A DNA stretch of 64,000 nucleotides. It comes from JALUZX01 sp964561605 (GTDB lineage: Bacteria; Planctomycetota; UBA1135; JALUZX01). Below are positions 45,400 through 53,817 of this stretch, in pieces. The translations under genes were made by a program, and so were the position numbers. The notes below the pieces were generated by a model, which saw only the letters and a program-made list of their open reading frames with translations, was not told the DNA's origin and did no database searches. The stretch lies in the NCBI GenBank assembly GCA_964561605.1, contig CAZLQD010000005.1, positions 186,001-250,000 on the forward strand. The letters run 5' to 3'. Position 1 is the first letter of the stretch; each line of letters begins with the position of its first letter.

Positions 45400-46485
45400 T
45401 TACATCCCGAAGGCGTATTTCCAGAGACAAGTCCCCAGGAGGCAAACGAAGGCCAGGGGGGTGAGGTACTTGTAACAAAGCGCCGTAACCTGGTCGACGC
45501 GGAGCCTCGGCCAGGTCCAGCGGATCCAGATCATCACCAGCACCAGGGCGAGGGACTTCCCGAACATCACCCCCGCTGCGACGAGCTGGCCCAGGAAGGA
45601 GCCCGTGAGCCACTCGCCCGGAACGAAGGGGAGATTCCAGCCCCCCAGGAAGATCAGCACGGCCACGGCGCTGGTGATGAACATGGCGCCGTACTCCTCC
45701 ATGAAGAAGAAGGACCAGCGCATGCCCGAATATTCCGTCATGAACCCGGCAACGAGCTCCGACTCCCCCTCGGGCAGGTCGAAGGGGAGGCGCTTGGTCA
45801 TGGCCAGGATGGAGACGAAGAAGACGATGAACCCGGGGATCGCGAAGACCGGGTTGCGGAAGACGAACCAGTGGCCCACGTTCAACCAGCCACCGGCCTG
45901 CTTCTCCGCCATAACCCCGAGATTCAAGGAGCCGTACCAGACCACCGCCGAGAGGACCAGGAGCCCCAGGGGGATCTCGTAGGCGATCATCTGGGCGGCC
46001 TCCCTCATGGCCCCGAGAACGGACCACTTGTTGTTGGAGGCCCAGCCGGCCATGACCACGCCGATCACGGAGAAGGCCAGCATGGCCATGATCAGGTAGA
46101 CCCCGAGAGGCATGTCGGCCGCCACGCCGTCCCGCGAGAAGGGGAGGGCCGTGAAGCAACCCAGGGCGGAGGCCATGACCACCGCCGGGGCCAGGACGAA
46201 GAGGATCGAATCCGCCGCCTTGGGTATCAGGTCCTCCTTGGAGAGGAGCTTCAAGGTGTCGGCCAGGGACTGGAGGAGGCCCCAGGGTCCCACCCGGTTG
46301 GGGCCGCGCCTGTGCTGGATCCTCCCGGCGCCCCTCCGCTCGGCCCAGACCAGGATGTAGGCCAGTCCCCCGATGATGGAGAAGGCGATCCCCCCGGCCA
46401 CGAGGGCGAAGAAGATCCAGCCGATCCAGCTTCCGCCCGCCCAGGGGGCGAAGAGTCCGCCAGCGTTTCCCAGGAGCGCCGTCAC
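45400..46485 (-). CDS. nuoH: NADH-quinone oxidoreductase subunit H
   Basis: The start is GTG 46485, overlapping the nuoD stop as GTGA, giving 361 residues and eight membrane spans. NuoH couples the peripheral and membrane arms and forms part of the quinone site. Diagnostic segments: ERRGAGRIQHRRGPNRVGPW, LPFDLPEGESELVAGFMTEY with the quinone-site Glu/Arg residues, and TWPRLRVDQVTALCYKYLTP. It is followed by nuoI after four bases. Confidence 0.97.
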   Translation of the reverse strand: MTALLGNAGGLFAPWAGGSWIGWIFFALVAGGIAFSIIGGLAYILVWAERRGAGRIQHRRGPNRVGPWGLLQSLADTLKLLSKEDLIPKAADSILFVLAPAVVMASALGCFTALPFSRDGVAADMPLGVYLIMAMLAFSVIGVVMAGWASNNKWSVLGAMREAAQMIAYEIPLGLLVLSAVVWYGSLNLGVMAEKQAGGWLNVGHWFVFRNPVFAIPGFIVFFVSILAMTKRLPFDLPEGESELVAGFMTEYSGMRWSFFFMEEYGAMFITSAVAVLIFLGGWNLPFVPGEWLTGSFLGQLVAAGVMFGKSLALVLVMIWIRWTWPRLRVDQVTALCYKYLTPLAFVCLLGTCLWKYAFGM

Positions 46486-47651
46486 CGGTCCACCTCCCCG
46501 AGAACGATGTCCAAAGAGCCGATGATGGCCACGGCATCGGCGATCATGGCCCCCTCCAGGAGCTTTCCCAGGATGGTCAGGTTCGCGAAGGACGGCCCCC
46601 GGACGCGCATCCGGTAGGCCGCCTTCTTTCCGTCACCCACGATGTAGTGGCCCAGCTCCCCCCGGGGATTCTCCACACCCAGGTAGACCTCTTTCTCGGG
46701 AGCCTTGAGGGCCTTCGAGACCTTCGCCCTCACCTCGCCGCCGGGAAGGACGTCCAGGCACTGGCGGACGATCTTGATGGACTCCAGGATCTCCAGCATC
46801 CGGACGTAATACCTGTCCCAGCAATCCCCCTGGACTCCGGCCTCGCCTTTCCCGGTGGGGATCTCGAAGTCCAGCTTGTCGTAGACCAGGTAGGGCCTGG
46901 CCCGCCTCAAGTCGTAGGCCACCCCCGATCCCCTGAGGCAGGGGCCGGTGAAGCCCCAGGCCCTGGCCTCGCCGGGGGAGACCACGCCGATTCCCGCTGT
47001 TCGCTGGAGGAAGATGGGGTTGCGGGTGAGGAGGGTGTCGTATTCCTTCCAGGTCTTCTCCATGTGGTCGCAGAAGTTCCTGGTGCCCTCGGCGAAGCCC
47101 TCGGGAAGATCGTGGCGCACCCCGCCGATGCAGACGTAGTTGTAGGTGAGCCTGGCGCCGCAGAGACGCTCGAAGAGGGAAAGGATCCACTCCCTGTCCC
47201 GGAAGGCGTAACAGAAGGGAGTGAAGGCCCCCAGGTCGAGGCCGTAGGTCCCGAAGGCCACCAGGTGGGAGGCGATCCTGTTGAGCTCCGCCACGATCAC
47301 CCGGATGTACTGGGCCCGCTCGGGGACCTCGATCCCGCAGAGCTTCTCCACGGCCAAGCAATAGCCCAGGTTGTTGTTCATGGCCGACAGGTAGTCGTAC
47401 CTGTCCGTGTAGGGTGTGAACTGCTCCAGGGGCAGGACCTCGCCGATCTTCTCGGCGCACCTGTGGATGTAGCCCACGTAGGGCCTGGCGGCGGCGATCA
47501 CCTCGCCGTCGGCCTTGAGGAGGACCCGGAGCACCCCGTGGGTCGAGGGGTGCTGGGGCCCCATGTTGATGAACATCTCCTGGGTCCGGACGTCGGTGAC
47601 GCCCTCGGTCCCGGCGGCATCGAATGTTTCAAAGCCTTCCATGGCGATCAC
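46482..47651 (-). CDS. nuoD: NADH-quinone oxidoreductase subunit D (49-kDa)
   Basis: The GTG at 47651 overlaps the nuoC stop as GTGA; an ATG at 47642 is an alternative that removes three residues. Length is 389. Family hallmarks: MGPQHPSTHGVLRVLLKADG, YVGYIHRCAEKIGE, YDYLSAMNNNLGYCLAVEKL and the C-terminal ENPRGELGHYIVGDGKKAAY. The quinone-binding His and Tyr lie in the first part (HPSTHG and DRYDYLSAM). Separate nuoC and nuoD genes are seen, not a fusion. Confidence 0.97.
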   Translation of the reverse strand: MIAMEGFETFDAAGTEGVTDVRTQEMFINMGPQHPSTHGVLRVLLKADGEVIAAARPYVGYIHRCAEKIGEVLPLEQFTPYTDRYDYLSAMNNNLGYCLAVEKLCGIEVPERAQYIRVIVAELNRIASHLVAFGTYGLDLGAFTPFCYAFRDREWILSLFERLCGARLTYNYVCIGGVRHDLPEGFAEGTRNFCDHMEKTWKEYDTLLTRNPIFLQRTAGIGVVSPGEARAWGFTGPCLRGSGVAYDLRRARPYLVYDKLDFEIPTGKGEAGVQGDCWDRYYVRMLEILESIKIVRQCLDVLPGGEVRAKVSKALKAPEKEVYLGVENPRGELGHYIVGDGKKAAYRMRVRGPSFANLTILGKLLEGAMIADAVAIIGSLDIVLGEVDR

Positions 47652-48139
47652 TTCGCGGAGATCCCGCCGTACTCCTCGGGGTATTCGTAGTCCTTGCGGA
47701 GGGGATGGCCCACCCAGTCCTCGGGGCAGAGAATCCTGCGAAGGTCGGGGTGTCCCGTAAATTCCACGCCCAGCATGTCGTAGGTCTCCCTTTCGTGCCA
47801 GAGCGCCCCGGGGTGGACACCGGTGACGGTCGGGCAGAGAGGCTTCTCCCTGGGAAGGCGCACCTTGAGGACCAGCTCGCCCCCCTGGGTGGTGGACGCC
47901 AGGTGGTAGACCACCTCGATCTCCCCTCCCCCTTCACCGTCCGGCCGGTCCACGCCCGTGACCATGAGGAGGAGGTCGAACTCCAGGCCACCCTCTTCCT
48001 TCAAGAAGGCCAGGACCTCCACGATCCCCCCGGGGGAAACCTCGATCCAGGGATCGCCCTTGTCCGTCACGGCCCCCTTCACGGCCTGGGGAAAGCGGCC
48101 TTCCAGGAGCTTGGCGATCACGGGGAACTCCATGGCCAT
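47648..48139 (-). CDS. nuoC: NADH-quinone oxidoreductase subunit C (30-kDa)
   Basis: The protein has 163 residues from ATG 48139; a second in-frame ATG is two codons later. The NuoC core is visible: LLLMVTGVDRPDGEGGGEIE, TVTGVHPGALWHERETYDML and the signature GHPDLRRILCPEDWVGHPLR followed by KDYEYPEEY. NuoC docks with NuoD in the peripheral arm. It starts four bases after nuoB. Confidence 0.96.
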   Translation of the reverse strand: MAMEFPVIAKLLEGRFPQAVKGAVTDKGDPWIEVSPGGIVEVLAFLKEEGGLEFDLLLMVTGVDRPDGEGGGEIEVVYHLASTTQGGELVLKVRLPREKPLCPTVTGVHPGALWHERETYDMLGVEFTGHPDLRRILCPEDWVGHPLRKDYEYPEEYGGISAK

Positions 48140-48143
48140 CTTC

Positions 48144-48671
48144 TCAGGCCTCCTTTCCCCCCTCCCCAGCCTTGCCGGCGGAGAAGGTCTTCATCCGGTC
48201 CACCTTGGCCTGGAGGGCCATGATCGCGTCCAGGAGGGCCTCCGGCCTGGGAGGACAGCCTGGGAGATAGACGTCCACCGGGATGACCCGGTCCACGCCC
48301 TTCACCACGTGGTATCCGTGGTGGTAATAGGGACCGCCCCGGCAGGCGCAGGCCCCCATGGCGATGACCCACTTGGGATCGGGCACCTGTTCGTAGAGGC
48401 GCCGGATCACGGGGGCCATCTTGAAGGTCACCGTGCCGGCAACGATCATCAGGTCCGCCTGGCGGGGACTGGGGCGGAAGGCCCCGGCCCCGTAGCGGTC
48501 CAGGTCGAAGTGAGGCCCACCGGCGCTCATCATCTCGATGGCGCAACAGGCCAGCCCGAAGGTCATGGGCCAGAAACTCCCCCGCCGGGCCCAGTCCAGG
48601 GCCTCGTCCAGGGTGGTGAGCAGGACACCCGGCGCGGCGGGCTGCACGATTCCGCCCTTCTCCCCTTCCAT
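48144..48671 (-). CDS. nuoB: NADH-quinone oxidoreductase subunit B (N2 cluster)
   Basis: The start is ATG 48671, overlapping the nuoA stop as ATGA, giving 175 residues. N2 4Fe-4S ligands are present: the tandem Cys42-Cys43 (GLACCAIEM), Cys108 in MGACACRGG and Cys139 in YLPGCPPRPE. The 108-139 spacing is two residues longer than in Thermus, matching an insertion in the PYYHHGYH segment. NuoB hands electrons to quinone. Confidence 0.97.
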   Translation of the reverse strand: MEGEKGGIVQPAAPGVLLTTLDEALDWARRGSFWPMTFGLACCAIEMMSAGGPHFDLDRYGAGAFRPSPRQADLMIVAGTVTFKMAPVIRRLYEQVPDPKWVIAMGACACRGGPYYHHGYHVVKGVDRVIPVDVYLPGCPPRPEALLDAIMALQAKVDRMKTFSAGKAGEGGKEA

Positions 48672-49087
48672 CAGGCCCCCTCCTTCCCGGCGGATCCCGG
48701 GCGGGCCCCGCCTTCTTCCTTGTCCACCGTCTTCACCCAGGCCAGGTCGCCGGCGGCCCAGACGTAGAAGAGCCCCAGGAGGAGGATCAGGACGAAGACG
48801 AAGCCCTCCACCAGGGCCACGGCGCCGAGCTTCTCGAAGACCCGGGCCCAGGGAAAGAGGAAGGCGATCTCGATGTCGAAGACCAGGAAGATCAGGGCGA
48901 CCGTGTAGAAACGCATGTCGAAGCGGATCCACCCCTCACCCTCGGGGAGGATGCCGCACTCGTAGGTCTCCTCCTTCACCTTCCCGGGGCGCTTGGGCCT
49001 GAGGAACGCCCCCACCAGGAGCATGGCGAAGACCGCCACGGCCCCCAGCAACAGAAAGACCCCCAGGTTGAAGAAGTGGAAATACAT
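48671..49087 (-). CDS. nuoA: NADH-quinone oxidoreductase subunit A
   Basis: The protein has 138 residues from ATG 49087 with three membrane spans and the signature ETYECGILPEGEGWIRFDMR FYTVALIFLVFDIEIAFLFP (split here by a space). It is the first gene of the eleven-gene operon nuoABCDHIJKLMN; the order matches complexes that lack nuoE, F and G. The upstream 242 bp hold its promoter, which I could not place with confidence. Confidence 0.96.
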   Translation of the reverse strand: MYFHFFNLGVFLLLGAVAVFAMLLVGAFLRPKRPGKVKEETYECGILPEGEGWIRFDMRFYTVALIFLVFDIEIAFLFPWARVFEKLGAVALVEGFVFVLILLLGLFYVWAAGDLAWVKTVDKEEGGARPGSAGKEGA

Positions 49088-49240
49088 CAGCCTGCCTCGA
49101 GGGAACGAAAACTCTCAGGCCCGCCGGAAGCCGCCCCGCGGGTCTCCGCCCCCGCGCCTGGACGCCGCCTCCGCCGGAGATGAACCGGTCCGGGTAACCG
49201 CTAACAACTAAAAGGCCTGGAAAAGCCGAATCTTTCCAAA

Positions 49241-49268
49241 TGCCCCCCTAACGGGGCAAGGTTTTTTT
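49241..49268. terminator. Hairpin with T-run in the gap before nuoA
   Basis: TGCCCC (49241-49246) and GGGGCA (49253-49258) form a 6-bp stem, followed on the plus strand by AGG and seven T. On the minus strand it follows the hydroxyacid dehydrogenase stop (49330) with only TTT behind it. It may be a bidirectional terminator that separates that gene from nuo; no plus-strand gene ends here. Confidence 0.35.
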
Positions 49269-49329
49269 CCCTCACGGCGGGAGGAGAGCGCCTTCCCGGC
49301 CGGACCTTAGGGGAAATAGAGGTCTACAT

Positions 49330-50316
49330 TCATTTCCTCGCCTCCAGGGCCCGGGGGTTCACCAGGTCGGGCGGAACCCTCCCCTCCAACCCGGCCAGGA
49401 GGTTCTCCGCCGCCATCCGGGCCATTCGGGTCCGGGTCTCGACGGTGGCGCTCCCGATGTGGGGGAGGCAGACCACGTTGGGAAGGTCCGTCAATCCCGG
49501 CGCCGGGCGGGGCTCCTCTTCGTACACGTCCAGGCCCGCCGCACCCGGACGGCCCTCCTTCAAGGCCCGGACCAGGGCCTTCTCGTCCACCACGGGCCCC
49601 CTTGCCGTATTGATCAGGACGGCCGAAGGCTTCATGAGGGCCAGCTCCCCGGCCCCGATCATGCCCCGGGTGGCCGGCGTCAGGGGAACGTGGAGAGAGA
49701 CGAAGTCCGATTCCCGGAGCAACTCCTCCAGGGTCACCCTCCTGGCGCCGAGCTCTTCCTCCAGCACCGGGTTGGCCCGGGGATGGACGTAGAGGATCTC
49801 CATCCCGAAGCCCCTGGACTTCCCGGCGAAGGCCGTGCCGATCCTCCCGGCTCCCACGACTCCCAAGGTGCGCCCCGAAATGCCGGCCCCGAGAAATTGC
49901 ATGGGCCCCCAGCCGGTCCACCGGCCGGAACGAAAGAACCGGTCCGCTTCCACGATCCGCCTGGCGGCGGCGAAGAGGAGGGCCCAGGCCAGCTCGGCCG
50001 TGGCGTCCGTCAGGACCCCCGGCGTGTTGGTCACCAGGATCCCCCGGCGGGTCGCCTCGTCCAGGTCCACCTTGTCGTAACCCACGGCGTAGAGAGAGAT
50101 CACCTCCAGGCCCGGAGCAGCATCCATCACTTCCCGGTCCACCCGGTCCGTGAGGAGACAAAGGAGGCCCTCCTTCCCTCTCACCCCCCGGAGGAGCTCC
50201 TCCCGGGTCGGGGGCCGATCTTCTGGAAACACATCCAACTCCAGGCCGGCCCGCCGGAGCAGGTCCAGGCCGGCCCGGGGAATCCGCCGTGTGACGAAGA
50301 CGCTTTTTCTTTCCAT
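49330..50316 (-). CDS. D-2-hydroxyacid dehydrogenase (glyoxylate/hydroxypyruvate reductase-like)
   Basis: The protein has 328 residues. Rossmann fold with GAGRIG (155-160), substrate-binding VGYDKVDL, and the catalytic Arg239 (INTARGPVVDE), Glu268 (DVYEEEP) and His286 (LPHIGSA). The enzyme reduces glyoxylate or hydroxypyruvate to glycolate or glycerate. An Arg at 180 after the second strand (YVHPRA) is compatible with NADPH use. A glycerate kinase gene lies about 3.5 kb away (53818), consistent with hydroxypyruvate-glycerate metabolism, though on the opposite strand. Subfamily (GhrB/GyaR/SerA-like) cannot be fixed by eye. Confidence 0.88.
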   Translation of the reverse strand: MERKSVFVTRRIPRAGLDLLRRAGLELDVFPEDRPPTREELLRGVRGKEGLLCLLTDRVDREVMDAAPGLEVISLYAVGYDKVDLDEATRRGILVTNTPGVLTDATAELAWALLFAAARRIVEADRFFRSGRWTGWGPMQFLGAGISGRTLGVVGAGRIGTAFAGKSRGFGMEILYVHPRANPVLEEELGARRVTLEELLRESDFVSLHVPLTPATRGMIGAGELALMKPSAVLINTARGPVVDEKALVRALKEGRPGAAGLDVYEEEPRPAPGLTDLPNVVCLPHIGSATVETRTRMARMAAENLLAGLEGRVPPDLVNPRALEARK

Positions 50317-50426
50317 ACCCCTATTCCACCCTCTCGGGGAAAGGGGACCAACCCGGAGGCCCCCTTTTCCCTCCTTCCAGGGAGGACCTTTCCTCCCTCC
50401 CCCCCTGGCCGACCCGCCCCGAACCC

Positions 50427-50511
50427 CTTACAATTCCTGTTTTCGCTCGCTTTTTCGCCCGCTTTCTTCCGAAAAACGGCCCCTGGGCCGTCTTTTCCGG
50501 ATTTCTTCCGG
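50427..50511 (+). promoter_or_regulatory. Leader with TACAAT, short tandem repeats and two hairpins
   Basis: A TACAAT at 50427-50432 may be a -10. Then come two similar units (TTTTCGCTCGC and TTTTTCGCCCGC), a hairpin ACGGCCC-CT-GGGCCGT (50476-50491) followed by CTTTT, and a second hairpin CCGGA-TTTCT-TCCGG (50497-50511). All lie in the 5' leader of the membrane glycosyltransferase gene at 50569. An attenuator is possible but not established. Confidence 0.4.
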
Positions 50512-50568
50512 GAAAAAACACCCTTCCGCCTCTTTCCGCACCAGGGCAATCGAGGGACAGGTACCGCC

Positions 50569-52482
50569 ATGAACGCCTCTCCTTTTTTCCCCGAAGGCCC
50601 TCCCCGGCCCGCCCCCCCTTCCATCATCTTCCTCCTGTCCCTGGCTTTCTCCCTGGGAGCCTCGGTGTTCACCTTCCTCCTCCTGGCCCCCTCCCTCGCC
50701 TTCACCTTCTCCCCCTCCCGGGAGATCGTCCTGAAGCCGAAGCCCCGCTCCTGGGAGAAGGCCCGGGGGAAGACCATCGTCTCCCAGGTCTTCCTCGACG
50801 GGGTTCATACCCGTTGGAACGAATTGCCTCGTCGCGGGAAATGGCGCACCACCGACTCCTCCTCCTGGTTGTATCCGAAACTGGTCTGTCCGGCTTCCCC
50901 GGAAAACCGGATCACCTGCCGGGCCGGAGTCGCCCAGTTCGTCCTGCCAGTGTCGGGTGAGCAGGTCCGCCTGGAGATTTCGTCCCCCGGGACGCCGCCA
51001 CTGGTATTCGACCCTCTCCAAAAAAAAGACGCCGGATTCCTTCGCTGGTCTCATTTCCTGGAATACCCGCCGGCAAGAATCGACCTCCGGGTCTTTCCCC
51101 TCTTTCTCCTCTTCTTCCTGGGACTCCTGGTTTCCTTCCGCCCGTGGAAAACCCTGAAGCGGAGGATCCTCTTCCTGGGCGCCTTCCTCGCTTCCGTCCA
51201 CCTCGCCGTCTGGTTGGCCTCGCCCATCGGGGCCTTCAACGACAGCCCCTGGTACTTCCGGACATTCCCTCTCTTTCTCTCCAAGGAACCGATCTACTTT
51301 CCGCCGGGTTATCCCGCCTTCATACGGCTCGCCACCCTGATCCCCTTCCTTCCGCCCGGCCTGTCCCTCACCCTGGTCCAGCACGCCCTCTTCACGGCGG
51401 CGGCCGTCATCCTCTTCCTCCTCTTCCGGACCTTCCTGTCCGAGACAGGGGCCTTCGCGGCGGCCCTCTTCGCCGCCCTCCTTCCATCCTCCCTCTATTT
51501 CCCTCAATGCGTCCTCTCCGAGAACCTCGCCTTCCTGGGAATCCTGGGATTCGTCTGGTTCCTGTCGAAGGGATTCCGTGCCGGGCGCACCCCCCTCTTC
51601 GTCCTGGCCGGCTTCCTGGGAGGATGGGCCGTAACCGCCCGTGTCTCCCCCCTGGGAAGCCTCTTCCTGTTCACCCTTGTCCTCCTCTTCGGAGCAGGGT
51701 TCACCAAGGAGCGGGTCGCCAAGTCGGGCCTGGCCCTGGGCACCCTCCTCCTCGTGGTGTTCGTCCCCATGTTCTGGTCCCTCCTGAGGAAAGGCCGCTT
51801 CGAGCTCACCGCCTCCACGGGTCTCCATCTCTACAACGGGGTGGTGAAACAGCAGGGAATCCTCGATCCCGGCGCCCCTTGCACCCGGAAACTCCTGGAA
51901 CTGACAGGGATGCCCCATCCCGAGGAACACTTCCATTGGGAAATTGCGGCGGTCCTGAAGAAAAAAGGCCTGGACACCCTCCGGATCAACGACCTCCTCA
52001 AAGGTGTCGCCCTGGAGAGCATCCGGTCCTCCCCGGGCCGCTACCTCCTGGGTTCCCTCGCCCAGGCCTGGAAACAGGTCAACATGCCTGTGGGCGGAGA
52101 CATTCCGATCTGGCCCCAGAACACCGAGCCGGACGACAGGATCGAGACTTGCCCCCCCCTCGTCCCGTCGAGCCGCGGTTTCCAGGCGAGAAGGACCCTC
52201 TTCGACGCCGCCGAAGGCCTTTGGCCCTGGCTGATCTGCGCCTTTCTCGCCGGAGCGGTCCTTTCCCTCTTCCGGAGGGAGAGGACCTATCCCCTGGGCT
52301 TCTTTCTCATCGTCGCCGGTTACATCGGGATCCAGGCCATGGTGGAAATCCTGACACCCCGCTACTCGATGTGCGCCGTCCCCTTCCTGGCGGGGCTCGC
52401 TTTCCTTCCCTTGGATTTCCTCCTGGGAGGTATATCACGGGTCTTCCCGGGCAACCCCCTCCTCCGGACTTTCCGGCGGTGA
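50569..52482 (+). CDS. GT-C-fold membrane glycosyltransferase-like protein
   Basis: ATG 50569 is the first in-frame start past the minus-strand gene, giving 637 residues. An N-terminal span (SIIFLLSLAFSLGASVFTFL) is followed by a beta-rich periplasmic domain (about 45-190). Then come about ten spans beginning PLFLLFFLGLLVSF. The stretch ASPIGAFNDSPWYFRTFPLF, in the loop after the first span of the main bundle, has the Asp typical of GT-C (PMT/ArnT-like) enzymes; EPIYFPPGYPAFIRL and SENLAFLGILGFVW follow the family pattern. Such enzymes use polyprenyl-phosphate sugars to glycosylate proteins or lipids. The large N-terminal soluble domain is unusual. Donor and acceptor are unknown. Confidence 0.7.
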   Translation: MNASPFFPEGPPRPAPPSIIFLLSLAFSLGASVFTFLLLAPSLAFTFSPSREIVLKPKPRSWEKARGKTIVSQVFLDGVHTRWNELPRRGKWRTTDSSSWLYPKLVCPASPENRITCRAGVAQFVLPVSGEQVRLEISSPGTPPLVFDPLQKKDAGFLRWSHFLEYPPARIDLRVFPLFLLFFLGLLVSFRPWKTLKRRILFLGAFLASVHLAVWLASPIGAFNDSPWYFRTFPLFLSKEPIYFPPGYPAFIRLATLIPFLPPGLSLTLVQHALFTAAAVILFLLFRTFLSETGAFAAALFAALLPSSLYFPQCVLSENLAFLGILGFVWFLSKGFRAGRTPLFVLAGFLGGWAVTARVSPLGSLFLFTLVLLFGAGFTKERVAKSGLALGTLLLVVFVPMFWSLLRKGRFELTASTGLHLYNGVVKQQGILDPGAPCTRKLLELTGMPHPEEHFHWEIAAVLKKKGLDTLRINDLLKGVALESIRSSPGRYLLGSLAQAWKQVNMPVGGDIPIWPQNTEPDDRIETCPPLVPSSRGFQARRTLFDAAEGLWPWLICAFLAGAVLSLFRRERTYPLGFFLIVAGYIGIQAMVEILTPRYSMCAVPFLAGLAFLPLDFLLGGISRVFPGNPLLRTFRR

Positions 52483-52503
52483 AGGGGAGGGGGAACGGCC
52501 CCT

Positions 52504-53631
52504 CTAGGGGGACAGGACGAAGACAAGGCCGAAATTCTTCCTCACCTTGCCCTGCACCGCCGTGAGGGCGCCCGCCCCCGAGGCGGTGACCGTGGACGTC
52601 GCGGGACCCTTTCCCTTGGCCCAAAGGACGGGAACCTGCATGTGCACCCCGTTGGTGACGTAGATCCCCCGGTTCCAGGGATCCCCACCGACGGCGGCGA
52701 ATTGGCCGTAGAAACGGGCCCCCGAAAACATCGGATCGGCCGGGAGGAAGCCCAGGGGATCCCCGGCCCCTTTCACGAGCCCCCCCGTGTGGTCCAGGCT
52801 CCAGGGCCCCAGGGCGACCATGGAGGAAGGATCCAGGAGGAGCCCGCAGGAGGCCGGGTGGAGGGGAATCGGGTTCAGGAGTCGCTTCGTCCCGAGGAAG
52901 GCGAAGGCCGGGCTCCCCCACATGGGACCGCCCGAACAGGCCCCTTCGAGGCGGAAGCCCGCCCTGCCCGAGGCGGACCAGACGAACTTCATGGCCCCCC
53001 GGAAGGACCCGTGCCGCCTGGGAGCGACACACCCTGCACCGAATTCCACCGACGGCGACTCCGGTCTGGGAGAGACGGCGTCGAAGAAGAGAGGACCACC
53101 ATTGCGCGTGTAGGCGTCGTTGTCGAAAACCTTGAAATCGACTGTGAGGGACCGGCCTCCGGCCAGCGTGAAGCTCTTGCCTCAGCCGCAGGGCAGGAAG
53201 TATTCCGCCGGTTCGGGAAGGGTCCCGTTCTGGAAGCTGGCCGGGAAGAAGACCTTGGTCCTGGAAAGGAGGACCACCGCATCCTTCCCGGTGTTCTTGG
53301 CGAAGACCGGGCTCACCGCCCGGGCCGAGACGGGAGAGGTGGAGACGGTGATCTCCATCTCCACGGAGTACCACCTCCAATCGTATGGCGCGGTTCCGTC
53401 CCTCCGGATCCCGATGTTCCGGAAGGTGAAGGTCTTGGGGGAGACCTTGTCCAGGACCTGTTGCCAGCGGAAGATCCGTCCCGCCCTGGAAGCCGAACGA
53501 AGGCCGAAGGGAGCCGCGGACTTCTCGGGGCCCTCGACGTTCCTGTAGACCTCGGGGTGGTAGACGTCCTGGACCTGGGCGGCGGCGGAAGGAAGAAGGA
53601 TTCCCAGGAGAAGGAGAAGGCGTGGGACCAT
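52504..53631 (-). CDS. Secreted family protein interrupted by an in-frame UGA
   Basis: ATG 53631 with GGGAGG upstream begins a signal peptide (MVPRLLLLLGILLPSAAA). After 149 codons there is a TGA at 53182-53184. The same frame then continues without another stop to 52504, 376 codons in all. The downstream part (GGRSLTVDFKVFDND, the EFGAGCVAPRRHGS core, LLLDPSSMVALGPW, NRGIYVTNGVHMQVPVLWA) is the family's C-terminal region. Over its whole length the protein aligns by eye with the protein at 37149-38240, with TGA facing a Leu. Explanations: nonsense mutation or pseudogene, sequence error, readthrough, or selenocysteine. The intact frame on both sides favours a recent or recoded stop. A separate downstream gene (ATG 53049, 181 aa) is less likely. 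Confidence 0.6.
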
Positions 53632-53817
53632 GGGACCTCCCGGAACGGGCTTGAAAGGAAGAAGAAAAGGTCCGAAAATCCCCGTCACGAAAACGGAGGT
53701 TACGAAAAAAATGTTATGGGCCCGGGCACGTTCCCGCAAGGCCCGGACCGGCCCGGCCGGGACCTCCCCCGCCCCGGTGTCCCGCCCTGAACCCCCCTTC
53801 CCGGAAAGGAGGCGAAA

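Noticed and set aside
49241..49268. Plus-strand intrinsic terminator as the end of a hidden plus-strand gene
   Set aside because: No plus-strand gene ends here; the long frames over nuo are shadows. It was kept only as a weak bidirectional candidate.
53182..53184. Selenocysteine at the in-frame UGA
   Set aside because: Not ruled out, but the paralogue at 37149 has Leu at this place. I also saw no convincing SECIS-type hairpin (only a short GGCC-GGA-GGCC fold about 15 bases on), so this was kept as an alternative only.
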